DNA of 64,000 nucleotides from Polydactylus sextarius (lineage: Eukaryota > Chordata > Actinopteri > Polynemidae), in contig CM028906.1 of assembly GCA_016801845.1 (NCBI GenBank), positions 18,723,001 to 18,787,000 on the forward strand, written 5' to 3'. Both the position numbers and the translations under genes were made by a program. Below, in pieces: positions 15,800-29,155 of the stretch (within the stretch, counting starts at the first letter, position 1; every line of letters begins with the position of its first letter). A model generated the notes under the pieces. The model was not told the origin of the DNA. It searched no databases and worked only from the letters and a program-made list of their open reading frames with translations.

Positions 15800-16241
15800 T
15801 TTGATAAAACACGTTTTTTGGTCTCATAATAAATTGACGCACAAAGAAACAAACGTCTGCGCTGCGTCTTTGTCGCAGAAAACAAGCGGCCAGCGTCGGT
15901 TTAGTATCCGTGGTCCGCGCAGTCGGTGTGATGTCAAACACCCTGCAGAGGCGGAGATGGTTCGGTCTGTAGTAGGTGGGACCGTGCGCTCTGCTGCAGG
16001 ACGGCGCAGATCAATGAACCGGACCGGAGGCTCGGTCCGTCGCTTGCTCTGACTCTCTGTGTCTGTTGGTGTTGGATGTGTCAGTGAACCTATGCAGGAG
16101 CTTTTCTCACCCTCATCCAGCCCGTTTTAACCCCGAGCGGCTGCTTTATATCGCTCTTCCTCTTCACATCGCGGTGGATTCCGGATCTACGATTTTTTTT
16201 TTTCCAGGGGGTGGAATAAAAATTCATCTGTAACCTCCAGG
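15800..16241 (+). promoter_or_regulatory. RBMS1: RBMS1 promoter and 5' UTR region
   Basis: CpG content rises sharply between about 15,880 and 16,190 relative to the flanks, as expected of a promoter and first exon. No TATA box was recognised. Upstream ATGs are present (for example near 15,958) in frames that close before the main start at 16242. The transcription start is not determinable by eye. Confidence 0.5.
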
Positions 16242-16523
16242 ATGATCTTTGCAAATACAGGCAACCCGCTGAAGACAGCCAATCGTAAGCAGGTAGGCCA
16301 AACACACACATTCACACACACATATACACATTCACACATATATATACACACATTCACATTTTAATTACTATAAAATAAAAATCCTCCTACTTTCCTGGAG
16401 AACAACAGCCGCCATAAATGACATTGGAAACCTCCTCTGGCTTCTCTTATAGATTATATACATTTATATCACATCACTGCTTTTCTCTTCAGTTCAAAAA
16501 GAATATGATATGTTTTATATATA

Positions 16524-16564
<41 letters not shown>

Positions 16565-17840
16565 CTTTTAAATAAAGATATAAAGCTGTGACTGATGCGG
16601 ATCAACAGCAGCTGCTGAGCAGATCTCGATAGTTTAATCATCATGTCCATATAACCTTGTTTGCCCACTATGGTCACTGTGCACGACGGTTATTGTAGTT
16701 CTTTATAGCTGAACGCTTTGTGGTTGAGGGAGGCTCGGTGTGATGTGATGTGTCCTGCGTCTGCCCATCCTTCGTTTGACCTCAGGTGAATAATAATAAT
16801 GATAATAATAATTATTAAAATAAATAAATAAAAAGGAGGATGAGGTATCAACATCTTCTGATTCAGATCCAGATGGAAGCTGAGAACAGACTGAACAGAC
16901 ACCGGTCAGTCTCTGCTGATTGAAATAAAAACCTGTGTAGGTTCAGTTTTCAGCTTCAGACACTAGAAACCTTCAGATGTGACAGATTCCATTAGAAAAA
17001 ACCTCATGTTGGTTTATTTCCAGTTTTTTCAGTGTTTGAGGTCTAAGGAGGCGAACCTGGTTCCGAGGCCTGGTGTGAACCTTGGTGGTCTCAAAGAAAG
17101 TTAATTGCACAGCAACAAAAATGTGACAGGCCTCAGCTCAAACACATAACAGGCCCAACAGATGTTCAAATGTTCAGAGTGTACAGGAGGGTTTTTAACC
17201 ATCACTCGTCCGTGGAGCTGCAGCAGCACGTCACTGTCAGTGATTGTGTCTTTGGCTCTATCTTCGGCGTGGATTGTCCTCTGGTTATGGACAGATGGTG
17301 TGATTGCGCCATGCTTTTGTCTTTGATCGGATCTGGAGCCGGTTTGGGGTTTGGAGTGGCTGCGAGCTATTTTAATGAATGAGTAAGGGGAAGGAAATGC
17401 TTCGCAGGGCAGTGTGGTGTGGTTTGGCTCTCAAGTATGAAGAAAACTGAAGGTTTCTGATCAACACAAGAGCAGGATGTGACATGTGAACACACAGATT
17501 TAATCACTTTATAATTCATAAACACCCACACTTTAGAATAAATCCATTTCAATGTAAATCATGTGGTCTATTTGAAGGACAGTAAGACTTTTACAACCAG
17601 GAGATTAAAGGTCAAATGTAACTATGGCTGAGTAAAAGTACTGAAGTAAAAGTATCTATAAAACATGTGTACTCCATGTGTATGTAGTAAAAATACTCTC
17701 TATACGCTCTGAGGTACAAGGACTAAGTAAAAATACTCAAGTACCTTGAAGTAAAAAATACGAGTACAGAGTCTGATGTCGTTTGTCAGATACAGATGAG
17801 ACATTGACCTGGGTTTAATTCAGTTACCCCCCCCACGCCC

Positions 17841-17878
<38 letters not shown>

Positions 17879-20800
17879 ACTCTGGTCCTAACAGTGTGTT
17901 TCCTGTGTGCAGTCCTACCCCATGACTCCGTCCAGCCCCAGCAGCAGCAGCAACAGCAGCAGCACCGGTCTGGAGCAGCTCAGTAAAACCAACCTGTACA
18001 TCCGCGGCCTGCCGCCTGCCACCACAGACCTGGATCTGGTCAAGCTCTGTCACCAGTGAGTACACATGCACACGCAAATGCACGGCCACGCGTCAGGTTC
18101 ACTCACCTGTGTTCACACTGAGGCTTTGTCAAAGAGATAAAGGACCCAGTTTATGAACGACGCTCCTGCTTGAACCACATATGCAAACTGAACTAAACCT
18201 TAACTAACTTTAATTAATGTAATTATTGAATATTTTAACATTTTGGAATACATCTCTTGTTTTTGCCTCTTGTTTGCGTCCATACAGTTAATATGAACCC
18301 ATAAGTTGGACGGGGTTTGCTTATCTTAGCACAGAGACTGGGATTTGCACTGTTATTGTAATTTTATTGTCACATTTATGTGTATTTTGTTGCAGCTGTT
18401 CTGTTCTGTTAGTCTGTATGTTAAGTCTGCTAAGCTAACTAGCTGCAGGTGTCAGCCTCATATTTATTGTGCAGGTATGATCGATATGAGAATTTCAATC
18501 GGCCTTTTCATCTAAAAACAACATAAAAAAGTGGGATTTTCCCATAAAATGTGAGTATTTGTTTACAAGTTGCTGAGCTGTGAATAAATGTTGCTGCTGT
18601 CAGTTTCAGTTGAGTTGAAGTGACTCAGAACAGGTTTGGAAATCTTACTAAATAAATAAATGTAAATTAATTTGAAATTCAACCTAGAAATACTCACTTC
18701 CTGTTGTGTCAGAGTGATGTTATCATGTTCTGGTTTTAATGGTGGTAACACTGATATAAAATACCAAACATCTATAAACTGATACAAAAGTGTTGTATCT
18801 GATCTGTGGTATGTGAAACAGAGTAGAAAAAATGATGTTGAAACAGGAAAAACAGTCATTACAGCAGAACAGTGAGAATTTTCAATACTTGATCCTATAG
18901 GCTTCGGTCAGAGCAAGAGACGCCATAATTAGCAGCGTTTTGTGTCTCGTCTGCCTTTCTCTGTGAATCCAAACATATGGAGGGAGGCGTTGAGCATGTA
19001 ACCAGCAGCAGCAGCTGTCTGCGTCCTGTTTGCTGCTGTTTTGTTCATGTTCCCAGTGGTGTTCACCAGCACAAAGCAGAAATGAAAGCGCTTTTCATAG
19101 CAACAAGGCCCGAATGATGTAAGCTCAGCATTCAGTCTGTACGCTGGGTGAGCTCAGATAGCAGCAGTTTGTGCTACAGTTCAACTTTTAGTATGAAGTG
19201 AAACGTGCAGCGAAGCTCGAAACGCTCACGATGGATTGATAATGTGTGGAAACATGTAAATGAAGAGCAGTGGCACAGAAATCAGCTCAATGAATATCAC
19301 AAGTTTTTATTTCTTTCATAAAGTCTCTGCTCTTGTTGTTTTTTATTTCTGATCTCACATGATTGTCATCAGCAACCAAATTAAGAGACATCCAAGCTGC
19401 TGATTTCCTTCTGTGTATTTGTTTTTTGACTACTATGTGTTGCTGTGTGTTTAGATATGGAAAGATCCAGTCAGCGAAGGCGATTCTGGACAAGACAACC
19501 AACAAATGTAAAGGTCAGTGAGGTCATTAACTCCCCAGATCTTCTGCTAAATGCTTAAAAAAAGAACCAGACTGGTTCTTTTGCATGTTTCACCAGCATC
19601 AGGACACCCAGATGGTTTAACATCTTCTATGTCCATGTTGTTTCAGACTTTTGAATACATTTCCACACCTTTCTCTCAGCTCCCAGTTTCCACTCATTTC
19701 CATAGGGTATGAAAATCGACTGGCTACGACTCGTTGGGGAATCCGTCACTGTGAACACCAAACAGTCAGAAAGTGAAACCGTGAATGCGTTTGCTTTTAT
19801 TTTTGTCATCTAAACCCATCTAAACATCTACATACTGTACTTTTGATGTTAGTTTGACAAAACCAAGCAGATTGTGACGGATTACATAACTCAAACAGGT
19901 TCAGAGTCATAGATTTTCTCCATATGGGAATAAATGGAAACCAGAGTGAGCGGGAAACGATGGGGAAAAACATTCAGAAATCAGAAACACATCATATGGC
20001 TGGAAAAACATGCAAAGTATGTGCAGTTTATCATAAATTTGGTTTTATGTAGATGCTGGTTTGGACTTGAAGGTTCCATTCAGAAATAATCTCCATAGAT
20101 CTGCAAGATATCAGTTAAACATTTTGGTTTTTTTTGTGGATTTAACAAACAAGACATAATGTGATAATTTAAGAGTTTAAGTGAAGCTTGGTAGACAGAT
20201 TTTCTTACCCATGCACAGAGCTATGCTAGCTGTTTTATATTGTTTCCAGGCTTTATGCTAAGCTACGATAAGCTAACTACATGCTGCTTCCAGCCAAAAT
20301 ACACCAGTAACACTGCTATAAAGGTGGTTGTTCTTGCTATTTGGTGACTGTTGGTGTAAATACTGTTTGTCCAACCTCAGGTTACGGCTTTGTGGACTTC
20401 GACAGCCCGGCGGCTGCATTAAAGGCCGTGCACGCTCTGAAAACCAGCGGCATCCAGGCACAGATGGCCAAGGTGAGTCTGACACAGACGTACACATGTG
20501 TGCACATGCTCATGTATGTTCATATTTGGAGCTCGTTTGTCTTCTGTGTGGACTCCTACTTCTTCTTTAATGTGTGCACGCGTCCGGCGTGTTGGAGAGC
20601 GACATCACACTGATCACATGACCTCAGCTGACAAGCTGTTCTTCCCGTGACCTCGTTTACTTTCACGGTACAAAGCAGATGTCACGTCTGTCTGTGCCAA
20701 ATAACCTGTCAGTCAGTGTGAGACGCCGCAAACACAACACTCACACTCCACCATCATTAACAACCAACGTTAACATTCATACTGATATAACATTTCTATA

Positions 20801-23800
20801 GCAACAGATCTATTGTTAATCCTCTGTGACTCATTTCAAGTGAAGCTGCTCTTCACTTTGTCTTATTTATAAAATGTATTTTTTTTTACAGCTAACAGGA
20901 TATTTTTGCGTCACATCTATGATCGGTCTCGCAGCAGTCAGCGGAAATTTATCAGATTTTTTTCAGTCACAGCTCAGTTCCCAGTTCATTGATGAAGGGT
21001 TTTTTCTGTCTGGAGACCTGCATGTCGCTGCTGTGTTTGGAGCAAACACACACAGCAGAGTGGGTTGTGTGTGTGGTAGCTAGGCTACGCTGCTCTCCTG
21101 CTGTTACTAGGGAAGACCATGGAGGCGCTGAGCTACTGCTGCACATCTACTGTGTGTGTGTAACACTGTCGTTACAAAAAACAGATGAAACGAAATGTGG
21201 TGTTTTCTCTACCGCTCTAGTTTACTCTAAGTCTACCTGTGACTGTTTATGCTATCAAAACCATATTATGTTTGAGGGTTGATGTAGGCTCCATCTTAAA
21301 GGCTGGATGGATGGAGAAACTTTAAAAATATCAATATCAAGCAGACTGAAGACATTGTCTGGGAGGATTGTTGAAGGCTCCATGTTTTAAAGGTTTTAAA
21401 GTGCTGGATAAACCTTTAATAGCATGTACTTTTACTTTCATTACTTAAATACATTTAATTTTAGATCACTTGTCAAGTACTGTAAATACTATTTACTTTA
21501 AGTCTTTTAGTGTTTTACCTGTGCGGCATTCTTCTACCAAAGTAATTTTTTGTTCGAGTATCTGTGACTTTCGGGTGCTTTATACAACACTGGTGGTTTA
21601 TTGATGTTTGTTGAGCTAAATGTCCTGAAACCCTGATGCATGCAGACAACTGATGTGTAGTTTTCTCTCAGATCAATCTATAAAACAGCTGCATCTTATT
21701 CTTTTCTGTCATTGTTGATGTTCACAGCAACAGGAGCAGGATCCAACAAACTTGTACATCTCCAACCTGCCTCTGTCTGTGGATGAGAAGGAGCTAGAAA
21801 ACATGTTGCAGCCGTTCGGTCAGGTCGTCTCCACACGGATCCTCAGAGATTACAGCGGCAACAGCCGAGGCGTCGGCTTCGCCAGGTCAGCTGAAAAAAC
21901 AAAACAAAAAAAACAAAAAAAACAAGCTCTGATCAAACAGGAGGATTAAACACACACAGAGCCAATGACAAGCTGAGATGCACAACAGCATTTTGTGTTG
22001 AAGGAAACTTTCCCATGTGTGATACATGATGAGTCATTGTTTTATTTTCTCTCTGGCAGGATGGACACGACAGAGCAGTGTAATGCTGTCATCTCACATT
22101 TTAATGGAAAGTTTATCAAGTTAGCGTCTGGTGCTCTGGGTAGGAAACAACTTCACCTTTCTCTAAACTTTCCTATGATGATGACTGGCTGTTGCCTGAC
22201 TTTTGACTGACGCTTCATATGTTTCTTGTGTGTTTTACCTTCAGCTCCTCCTCAGCCTTTGCTGTGTAAGTTTGCAGACAGTCAGAGGAAGAAGCACGCT
22301 CACAGTGGGTTTGTTCCCAACGGACAGACAGGAGACCTCAGACTAGTATGTAACCACCTTATATATATATTTATGCTTTATTATTTTTATTATTATTATT
22401 ATCGTTGTGTCATTTATAACAGCGTCCACACACAAATCAGTGTAAATAAAAATGTAATCATCCATCTTGACTTTTTTTTTAAAATCCTTTTCATAAAACA
22501 ACCCTTCCTGTTTTTGATCATCTGTTCACCAGGATAGTTGCAGCTTTATGTTGTAATTTCATGGAATGTTAACTTTTTTATGAAAATGAGAAATGCAACA
22601 ACTTAGATTATGTTATTGCCATATTATAAATTATAAAAATGATCATTTTCACCTGCTCTGATCATAAGTTTATATCAGGTTCACAATAATAAAATAAACA
22701 TAATTAATTCAGCGTGTTTCTTCACATCAGGGAGCGATGACTCTCACCTACGATCCCTCCTCAGCAGCTGTACAGAACGGGTGAGTTGTACTTCGGGATA
22801 TTATTTAACTTTTTTTATTCACTCCATATTAATTTTTCAGCCTTATTTTGACAGAGATACTTTGCATTTTCTAGGTATTATCCTTCACCGTATCCAGTGA
22901 CCAACAGGATAATGACCGTGCAGCCGACCATGTCTCCCTACATGTCTCCAGTCTCTGCTTACCAGGTAGAAAACAACATCCCTGTAAATGAGCGTTTGTT
23001 GCATTGATGTGAGTTAGGTTGTAGTTGTGTCGGTGCAAGTGTTGCATATGTAAGAAAAATGATGATAAAACTATCCTGAATTCAGGGTGGAGAACAAGAA
23101 ATGATGTAAAATACCAGAAAGAGACTCAGACAGTGACTCACACTTTCTCTGTGTTTGGTTCTTGCTCATTGTTTCTGGATGTTTTACTCGTTACCTTTGA
23201 TTCATAACGTTCTAAACACCACAGTCATGTCTGACCACTGACAACATGCTTCACTTTAAAATCATTTAAAAGAAAGAGGATGAATGTGAATCTGCGGGGG
23301 CTTGTTGAACAGGGTTGCGACACACAATAGAGGTTTTGAATCTGATTCTTTACCAGATGGGCCCCGGATGAATCTGCTACATGTTCCCATTATGTGGGAA
23401 GACATTCAGAATAATAAACTAAAATGTTCAATTCATGCAGTTTGTTCAAGGAAAACGGCCTCATAGTTGATGAAAGTGGATCATCACTGGAAAGTCTTCC
23501 TCTATGTGTTTGAACAAGGAGGGTTTTCATCTTAAACCAACAGCTCATTTTGACAAAGACTTGCCTTTTCATTGAGGTGGTGGAGGCAGGTCCTCTCAAG
23601 TACAAACCTCCAGGTGTCCTATTCATTATAATCAACACTGAAAACTACGAGTTAACTATAATTTAGATCCAAAACAATCTTTCAAGGCAGCAACTGGACT
23701 GCATCTTCACCAGTCCTTTGATGTATCTTCCTTAATCCTTGAGGGTTGAGATGCTTTGGTCCTAAAACAAGAGGCTTTCATGTGACGGACTTAGGCTGAA

Positions 23801-24562
23801 AAGGTTTTCTGTCATAGTTACTCTTTTTAAAACCAGTTACTGCATATAGTTTGGACATCATTTTAACAGCTGAGGTCATCGGGTCAGTGTAAAAACCTCA
23901 GAAGAAGGAAAAGATGAAGACTTTAGATATGTTTAGATAGGTTTTTGTTTTGGTCTGTCGGGGAGGTTGATAGAGATTTTTGAGAACAATTAGTTTCTTC
24001 AAAATGGATAAATGAGTGGGTGGATAGATGGACGATGGATGGATTCAGACTTTTACAACTGTTTTTGTTGCACAGTCGCCAACAATAGAACATGTTAACA
24101 GATGGTAAAACATGCACAACAAAGAGACAATAAAAATAGACATTAAGAAAGGAAGAAAAGAAAGACAAATAAATGAAAGAAATCAGAGAAAACATCTATT
24201 AGTCGATCGTTTCTCCACGTTATAGTCTCTGTCACAGTGCTGGATCCATTTCTGACATTTTTCTTCATGTTGTGCTTCTTCGAATCTCAGACAATATATT
24301 TTTTTTGTCCTCTTATGTAAATTTCCTCTACAACCTCTGTCCATTAATTCTGGCCAGGAGTTTTTACTTTACCCCATTTCTAATTACGATTTAATTTATA
24401 TGAATTATTTGGTTTGTTAGTTTCATTCCAGACATTAATCATCAGTAATTGTCTATTTTCTCCGTCTCCTTCAGGTACAGAGTCATTCTTGGGTTGCACA
24501 TCAGCCGTACATCATGCAACACCCGGTAATCAACGTTTGCATTTTTTTTCTCTTTTAAATGT

Positions 24563-24603
<41 letters not shown>

Positions 24604-26424
24604 TACACATACAACTCTGGCTGTGTGAACAGGAAATGGGTGTGTGTGTCCGAGTCACAGCTGAAGCTCTGAGCTCATAGAAAGTCAGAGTATGACGAGA
24701 ATGAGCTCGTCCTGCTGACACACTCAAAACTACAACGTCCGTAAACTTCCCCAAAACGTCGGAGACCACTTCTGAGAAACATCCTCAGTGTATTTGCATG
24801 TTTCTATGTCAGTGTGTATCTGTGCATGAAAGAGAAGAAGTGGAACAATGAAAAAGACATTCAGCTCCACTGCCACCCCCACCCCCCACCCCCCTTTGGA
24901 TCCAGCAGGAAATGCCTGAAGCAGAGACAGTCTTGTGACTCTTTGACTCTTCCAACAGATGGTTTCCAGCGGAACAAGTGTCTCTGCTGATCTGCCCCCT
25001 CCCCCACATTTTACTAGGAAATGGTCTATTCCCTAAAGGCGTCATGTTTAAAGGAATATACTCCGTCTGAAAACACAGCGGCGCTGGCACCGTCTGATTT
25101 TTTTTTACATATTCTCATCCTTTAATGTGACCCAGAAGCACAGAATACACAATGTTTGCTTCAGATTATACAACATTATCAAAGATTTAATGCTGAAAAT
25201 GTGTGAAAACACTCAAACAGAAAATTGGTTTGGTCTTTGCTACGTTTATGTTTGAAACAGAAATTTCACACAGTTTTTATTTGATTTACTTGATGTTTGT
25301 GAGACTGAATCATGTGAAACATATTGAAAACACTGATGTGTGTGTGTGTCTGTGTCTGTGTGTCTGTGTGTGTGTCTGTGTGTGTGTGTGTGTGTCAGGC
25401 TGCTGTGATGTCGCCCTCTGTGGACCCCTCCATGTCACTGCATCCTACAGCCATGATTACTCAGCAGATGGGTCAGCTGTCGTTGGGAAATACTGGAGCG
25501 GTGAGTGGGATTTTGGGAAATTAAATTAAATGAAATAGAAAATACCGACACACACACACACACAACAGATCTCTGGTACGAGGTTATGAAACCATTATAT
25601 GACGATGCAACTCCTGTTTCTTTCTGTTAATGTTTAGAACAAAGCAAAATGACAAACATGTTGTCTGATGAAAAACAGCCCGAAGCCTGAAGCTGAATTC
25701 AAAAGTCAAAGAGCTCTTTGTTCACATTTATGTTAATTATCACCAAGCACAGGAACAGGCAGGTTTAGTGGTTTCCCTCGAGAGAAAACACACTTCAGGT
25801 TTTATTTTTATCCATCCGAGTGACGTGGGAACTTTACGTTACATACATATGTACGTACATACATATGCATGACACAATAAATAAATGACTGATAACCAAG
25901 CTTATTATGTAAATGTAAATAGTGCAAACAAGATGCCTGCACAGACGTGTGTCAGAATGTGTCAGAAACAGTTCAAGTTTGTGTCCTTTTCTTCAGTACA
26001 TCGCTGCCAACCCCGGTGTCCAGGGAGCGTACATGCCTCAATATCCTGCCATGCAGGCGCCACCTGTAAGTTTTTATCTTTGCTTCATTCAGATCTTCCT
26101 CTAACACATTTTTTTCAAATTCACACATTCACCGATAAAGTGCCCGTTTAACCTTTATTTATGGAGAAAATCACAGCTGCCCGTTGGATTGGGAATCCAG
26201 TCCTCTTCCTTACAAACAGCCTTGAGTTGTTTTTTTTCTTTTCTTCTTTATTTTCTCAAGCGCTCGTCCTCTGAACCATCAATTATCTCGGTGCAAACGT
26301 GGTGAAGACGCTTATTATCTCAGCTCAAAATGAGAGATGCTGTTTTGCTTTTCAGGAAAACGGCACGCCGCAGCAAGTGGACTCTTCCAACAACTCGTCT
26401 CCTTACAGTCAGCTCAGCAAGTAA
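16242..26424 (+). CDS. RBMS1: RNA-binding motif, single-stranded-interacting protein 1 (two RRMs)
   Basis: Thirteen coding exons: 16242-16292, 17913-18055, 19455-19513, 20381-20472, 21728-21885, 22060-22139, 22245-22345, 22731-22780, 22875-22965, 24475-24525, 25399-25500, 25997-26065 and 26356-26424, in phase, 371 aa (human about 400). The family (MSSP/SCR2) binds single-stranded DNA and A/U-rich RNA and affects transcription and mRNA stability. RRM1 (about residues 41-115) has RNP2 'LYIRGL' and RNP1 'KGYGFVDF'; RRM2 (about 120-195) has 'LYISNL' and 'RGVGFARM'. The N-terminus '[17 protein letters not shown]' matches the human isoform beginning MIF..; the alternative MGKVWKQQ first exon was not found. 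A Ser/Pro-rich linker and the 'PVSAYQVQSHSW' C-terminal block favour RBMS1 over RBMS2, and synteny agrees. The region after RRM2 and the extreme C-terminus are the most diverged. Large introns: 16293-17912, 18056-19454, 20473-21727, 22966-24474. Confidence 0.95.
16516..16564. repeat. Compound (AT)n(TG)n(TA)n microsatellite in RBMS1 intron 1
   Basis: A TG block flanked by AT/TA blocks. It is purely repetitive and intronic. Confidence 0.95.
17620..17775. repeat. Dispersed teleost repeat of 'AAGTA' type (family B), RBMS1 intron 1
   Basis: Contains repeated 'agtaaaagtactgaagtaaa', 'gtagtaaaaatactc' and 'aagtaaaaatactcaagtacc' words, typical of a nonautonomous element common in fish genomes. Related segments lie at about 21.42-21.60 kb and 33.61-33.94 kb. 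Recognised from memory. Confidence 0.55.
17842..17872. repeat. (CA)n microsatellite 40 bp before RBMS1 exon 2
   Basis: About 15 CA units close upstream of the exon 2 acceptor at 17912/17913. A CCCCCCC run precedes it. Confidence 0.95.
18415..18530. repeat. Percomorph interspersed repeat fragment (family C), RBMS1 intron 2
   Basis: The order 'gctaagctaactagctgcag', 'cctcatatttattgtgcag' and 'tatgatcgatatgagaattt' matches a repeat I recall as ubiquitous in percomorph genomes. Two further fragments of the same family lie at 20.18-20.29 kb and 60.07-60.15 kb. Confidence 0.5.
20180..20285. repeat. Family C repeat fragment, RBMS1 intron 3
   Basis: Contains 'tttcttacccatgcacagag', 'tattgtttccaggctttatg' and 'ctaagctacgataagctaac', the blocks of family C that precede those seen near 18.4 kb. 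It lies about 95 bp before exon 4. Confidence 0.5.
21420..21595. repeat. Family B repeat fragment, RBMS1 intron 4
   Basis: Contains 'gtacttttactttcattac', 'gtcaagtactgtaaatac' and ends with 'gctttatacaacactggtgg', the usual terminal phrase of this fish repeat. Orientation is opposite to the copy in intron 1. Confidence 0.5.
24567..24599. repeat. (CT)n microsatellite, RBMS1 intron 10
   Basis: Sixteen CT units starting about 40 bp after the exon 10 donor. Confidence 0.95.
25336..25396. repeat. (TG)n tract forming the 3' splice region of RBMS1 exon 11
   Basis: The TG run with a few TC interruptions reaches to within 3 nt of the AG acceptor at 25397-25398, so the usual pyrimidine tract is replaced by TG repeats. 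Confidence 0.9.
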
Positions 26425-28790
26425 TCAGCCAGCAATCACAGGTAAAAAGGACGTGTGACTTAAACAACGGAGACTTGTTTATTTCAGCAGCTTCACTGCT
26501 GCGTTACAGTCGATTACTGGAGGATTTACAGATCAGATTTAAACCATTAATGAAAAATATTTTATTTATTTTATTTCTTACAAAGATTAAAAAAACAACA
26601 ACAACATAAATACATTTCTGACATTTATATCAACTCCTGTTGTTTCTGTGTTTTGTTTTTACTTTCAGGCTGTTTTTTTCCTGCTCTGTGAACCAGTGTT
26701 CAGGTGTGAAGTTGCTGATGACATCACAGCAAAAAAACAAAACAAAACAAAAAAACAAACAAACAAAAAACAACAGCAACAACAAAAACAAACAAACAAC
26801 AAGTCGCCACCTTCTCTGATTGGAACAGACACAGACATGTGAACTTTTTTTGCACAGCCCCGACGCGTGGTGGAAGTTGAGTGTAAATGGACTCAAACGA
26901 GTTGTTGACGAATCAGCGGAAAAAAACAAGAAAACAAAAAAAGGAAAAAAAAAAACAGATTTATTTTGATAAGAAGCAACATCTTCTTTTTCTCTTTTTT
27001 TCATGGACACCCCCCCACCCATTCCTCCTTAGCCCCCTCCCTTCCCAGTACGATGGGATATAAAAATGCATGAGAGTGAGGTCCCCTCCACCCCCACCCC
27101 CTCCCTGTGAGGTTTCTATGATTTTATAGTTCCTTTATTTGTGATAAATGATGAAAAAAAAACTAAACATTGCAAAATGGTGTTTGCACTGAAGTTTAAT
27201 GTTTCAGCTTCATTTAGGTTTTTTCCAAGTGGCCACAGAAAAGCTTCAAACTAAATCAGTTCACGTTCAACTGCACTCGACAGCTGACACATTTAGGAAA
27301 TTAATGGATTTATCGGAAACGGTGCCTTCCTGACGTCCCATCGAACATCCTCCGACATCTTTCATCCAACTTGATCAGGTGTTATATTTCTATCTGACTG
27401 ATCAAACGTGTGTTGTAAATTCATGGAGATTTTTCCAGTGAGTGTTTCGCAATCTAGTCTCCTGGTAGCAATAAAGACAATGAGAGTCCCACAGCAATAC
27501 TGAGAAAAAAAAAACAAAACAACAACAACAAAAACAAACAAACAAGAACGCAGAGCAAGGTGATTCTTTATTTTCGTCTTTCTTTTGTTGTTTTGCTTTT
27601 AAGACATGACACGAAAACAAGAGCCGTACTTTTATGAAAATACAAGTTTTACACCCAACGGGCATCTTCAAGGAGGTTGGTTTTTTTTTTTGTTATTGTT
27701 TTTGTTTTTTTGTTTTTTTTTTGTTTTTTTGGTTTCTCTTGTGGTCAGTCGGACCAGTGATCTACCTCATGGTTCTGCCGGAGTCTTCAGCCGTCGCTGG
27801 GGTTTGCAGGTAAAATCCCTGTTCACCTGCTCGTGGACGAGGCAGAAACTACAGCCACGCTCAGGAGCTGGCTACATAGGACTTCTATCGTTTCTCTTCC
27901 TGATCTTCAAAGAAACATTGTGCTTTGACTCATCTTTTATTTGTCATAGCTTCTGTCAGTGTGTGTGTGTTTTTTTTTTGTTCATGTTAAAGATTCACAG
28001 TGGTGACACAAACAAATGAAAGCAGGTGACGTTCACTCGCTTCGTGGATCCTTTTCTTTTGCCGTTCGTCACAAATCTCAAGACGACTCACCTCTTCCTC
28101 TTACCGTTGTTTTAAAAAAATGTAAAAAAAAAAAGAAAAGTTGCTATCTTTTCTTTCTGTTACTGTAAAAGTATCCAGATGTAACACTAGCATTTAGCCA
28201 GATTTCTGGGGAATTTGGTTTTGCAACAGCTTCATAGTTTTCACTCCAAATAATTTGGACAAGTGAAAAAAAAAATGTAACTCAAAGTAACGTTGCCTCC
28301 TGCAGAATTTTATCAAAAAGTTACAGAGGTTGGATTTGTAAATTATATTCATTGAGGGCCAAAAGTGGAAAAATAAGTGAGTTTTATTGTTTTGCTTTGC
28401 TTTTTTTCTCTCTCTTCCTCCTTTAACTTTATTTTGTCTGATGTAAGATTTCAACACTACAAAGAAAACAAGAATAACGGTGTTCAGAGGCGAAACGGTT
28501 GTGCTGTGACTGTAAATGCTCACAGCAGGAAAGTACAAGCGGTAACTTCGTCTTTACTGAGTCTACTCTCCAAATCTCAACCTTTGTTTCTGGGGGAAAA
28601 AAATGGAAAAAAAAACAAAAAAAACAAAAAAAAGACAAAAACATAAAAAAAAAAAAACAAACAAACTTGTACATGTTCTCCTCATCGCTTCCCCGTCACC
28701 TTCAACTGATTCTCAAACAATCTTCTCTCCTTGCTCTCTCCTTTAAAATGATTGGAATAAAATCAGTGCTGAATAAAAGGCTCTTCTCTT
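26425..28790 (+). other. RBMS1: RBMS1 3' UTR
   Basis: About 2.4 kb follows the stop at 26422-26424 before two AATAAA hexamers at 28756-28761 and 28772-28777, the likely 3' end. The stretch contains A-rich tracts near 26.73-26.80, 27.5 and 28.60-28.67 kb and T-rich runs near 27.7 kb. A possible UTR intron (donor CACAG|GTAAAA near 26441, acceptor TTTCAG near 26668) is suggested by sequence only. Internal open frames are low-complexity Lys, Phe or Gln/Asn runs, not genes. Confidence 0.65.
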
Positions 28791-29155
28791 TCTCACACAC
28801 GACTTGCCTCTTTTTATCTTGACTTGACTTGAACTTATTCATATACATGTGTAATGTTGTGTGTTTAAAGGATAAAGCTGCATCCTGTGAATACACCAAT
28901 AACGGTTCATTTTCCAGGTGGCACTTGATCCTAAACCTGATTTTTATAATCCAGGCTTTTAATTATTATCTATTTTCCAAACATACTCTACATTGTTGGT
29001 AATTAAATCTTAATTTGTAGGGGAGTTCAGCAGCAAACCTGGTCAAAAACATACTAAAAGCATCTGGTATTAAAATAAAAACAAATTGAAAATGGGATAT
29101 AATATTCCTATGAATTTCTTTGCACTTTATTTGACTTATTTGTGCAGTTTCATAG

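Larger units (their letters stand above)
12546..15800. other. Divergent PSMD14-RBMS1 intergenic region
   Basis: Mostly AT-rich and without recognisable exons. In the human arrangement TANK lies between these two genes; no stretch here reads as TANK in any frame, including its C-terminal zinc-finger region. The only stretch with longer frames is 13.04-13.66 kb. A TG microsatellite lies near 15.66 kb. Confidence 0.6.

Noticed and set aside
26630..27022. 130-codon minus-strand frame and Lys/Gln-rich plus-strand frame in the RBMS1 3' UTR
   Set aside because: They are low-complexity runs from A-rich tracts within a 3' UTR, with no domain or start context.
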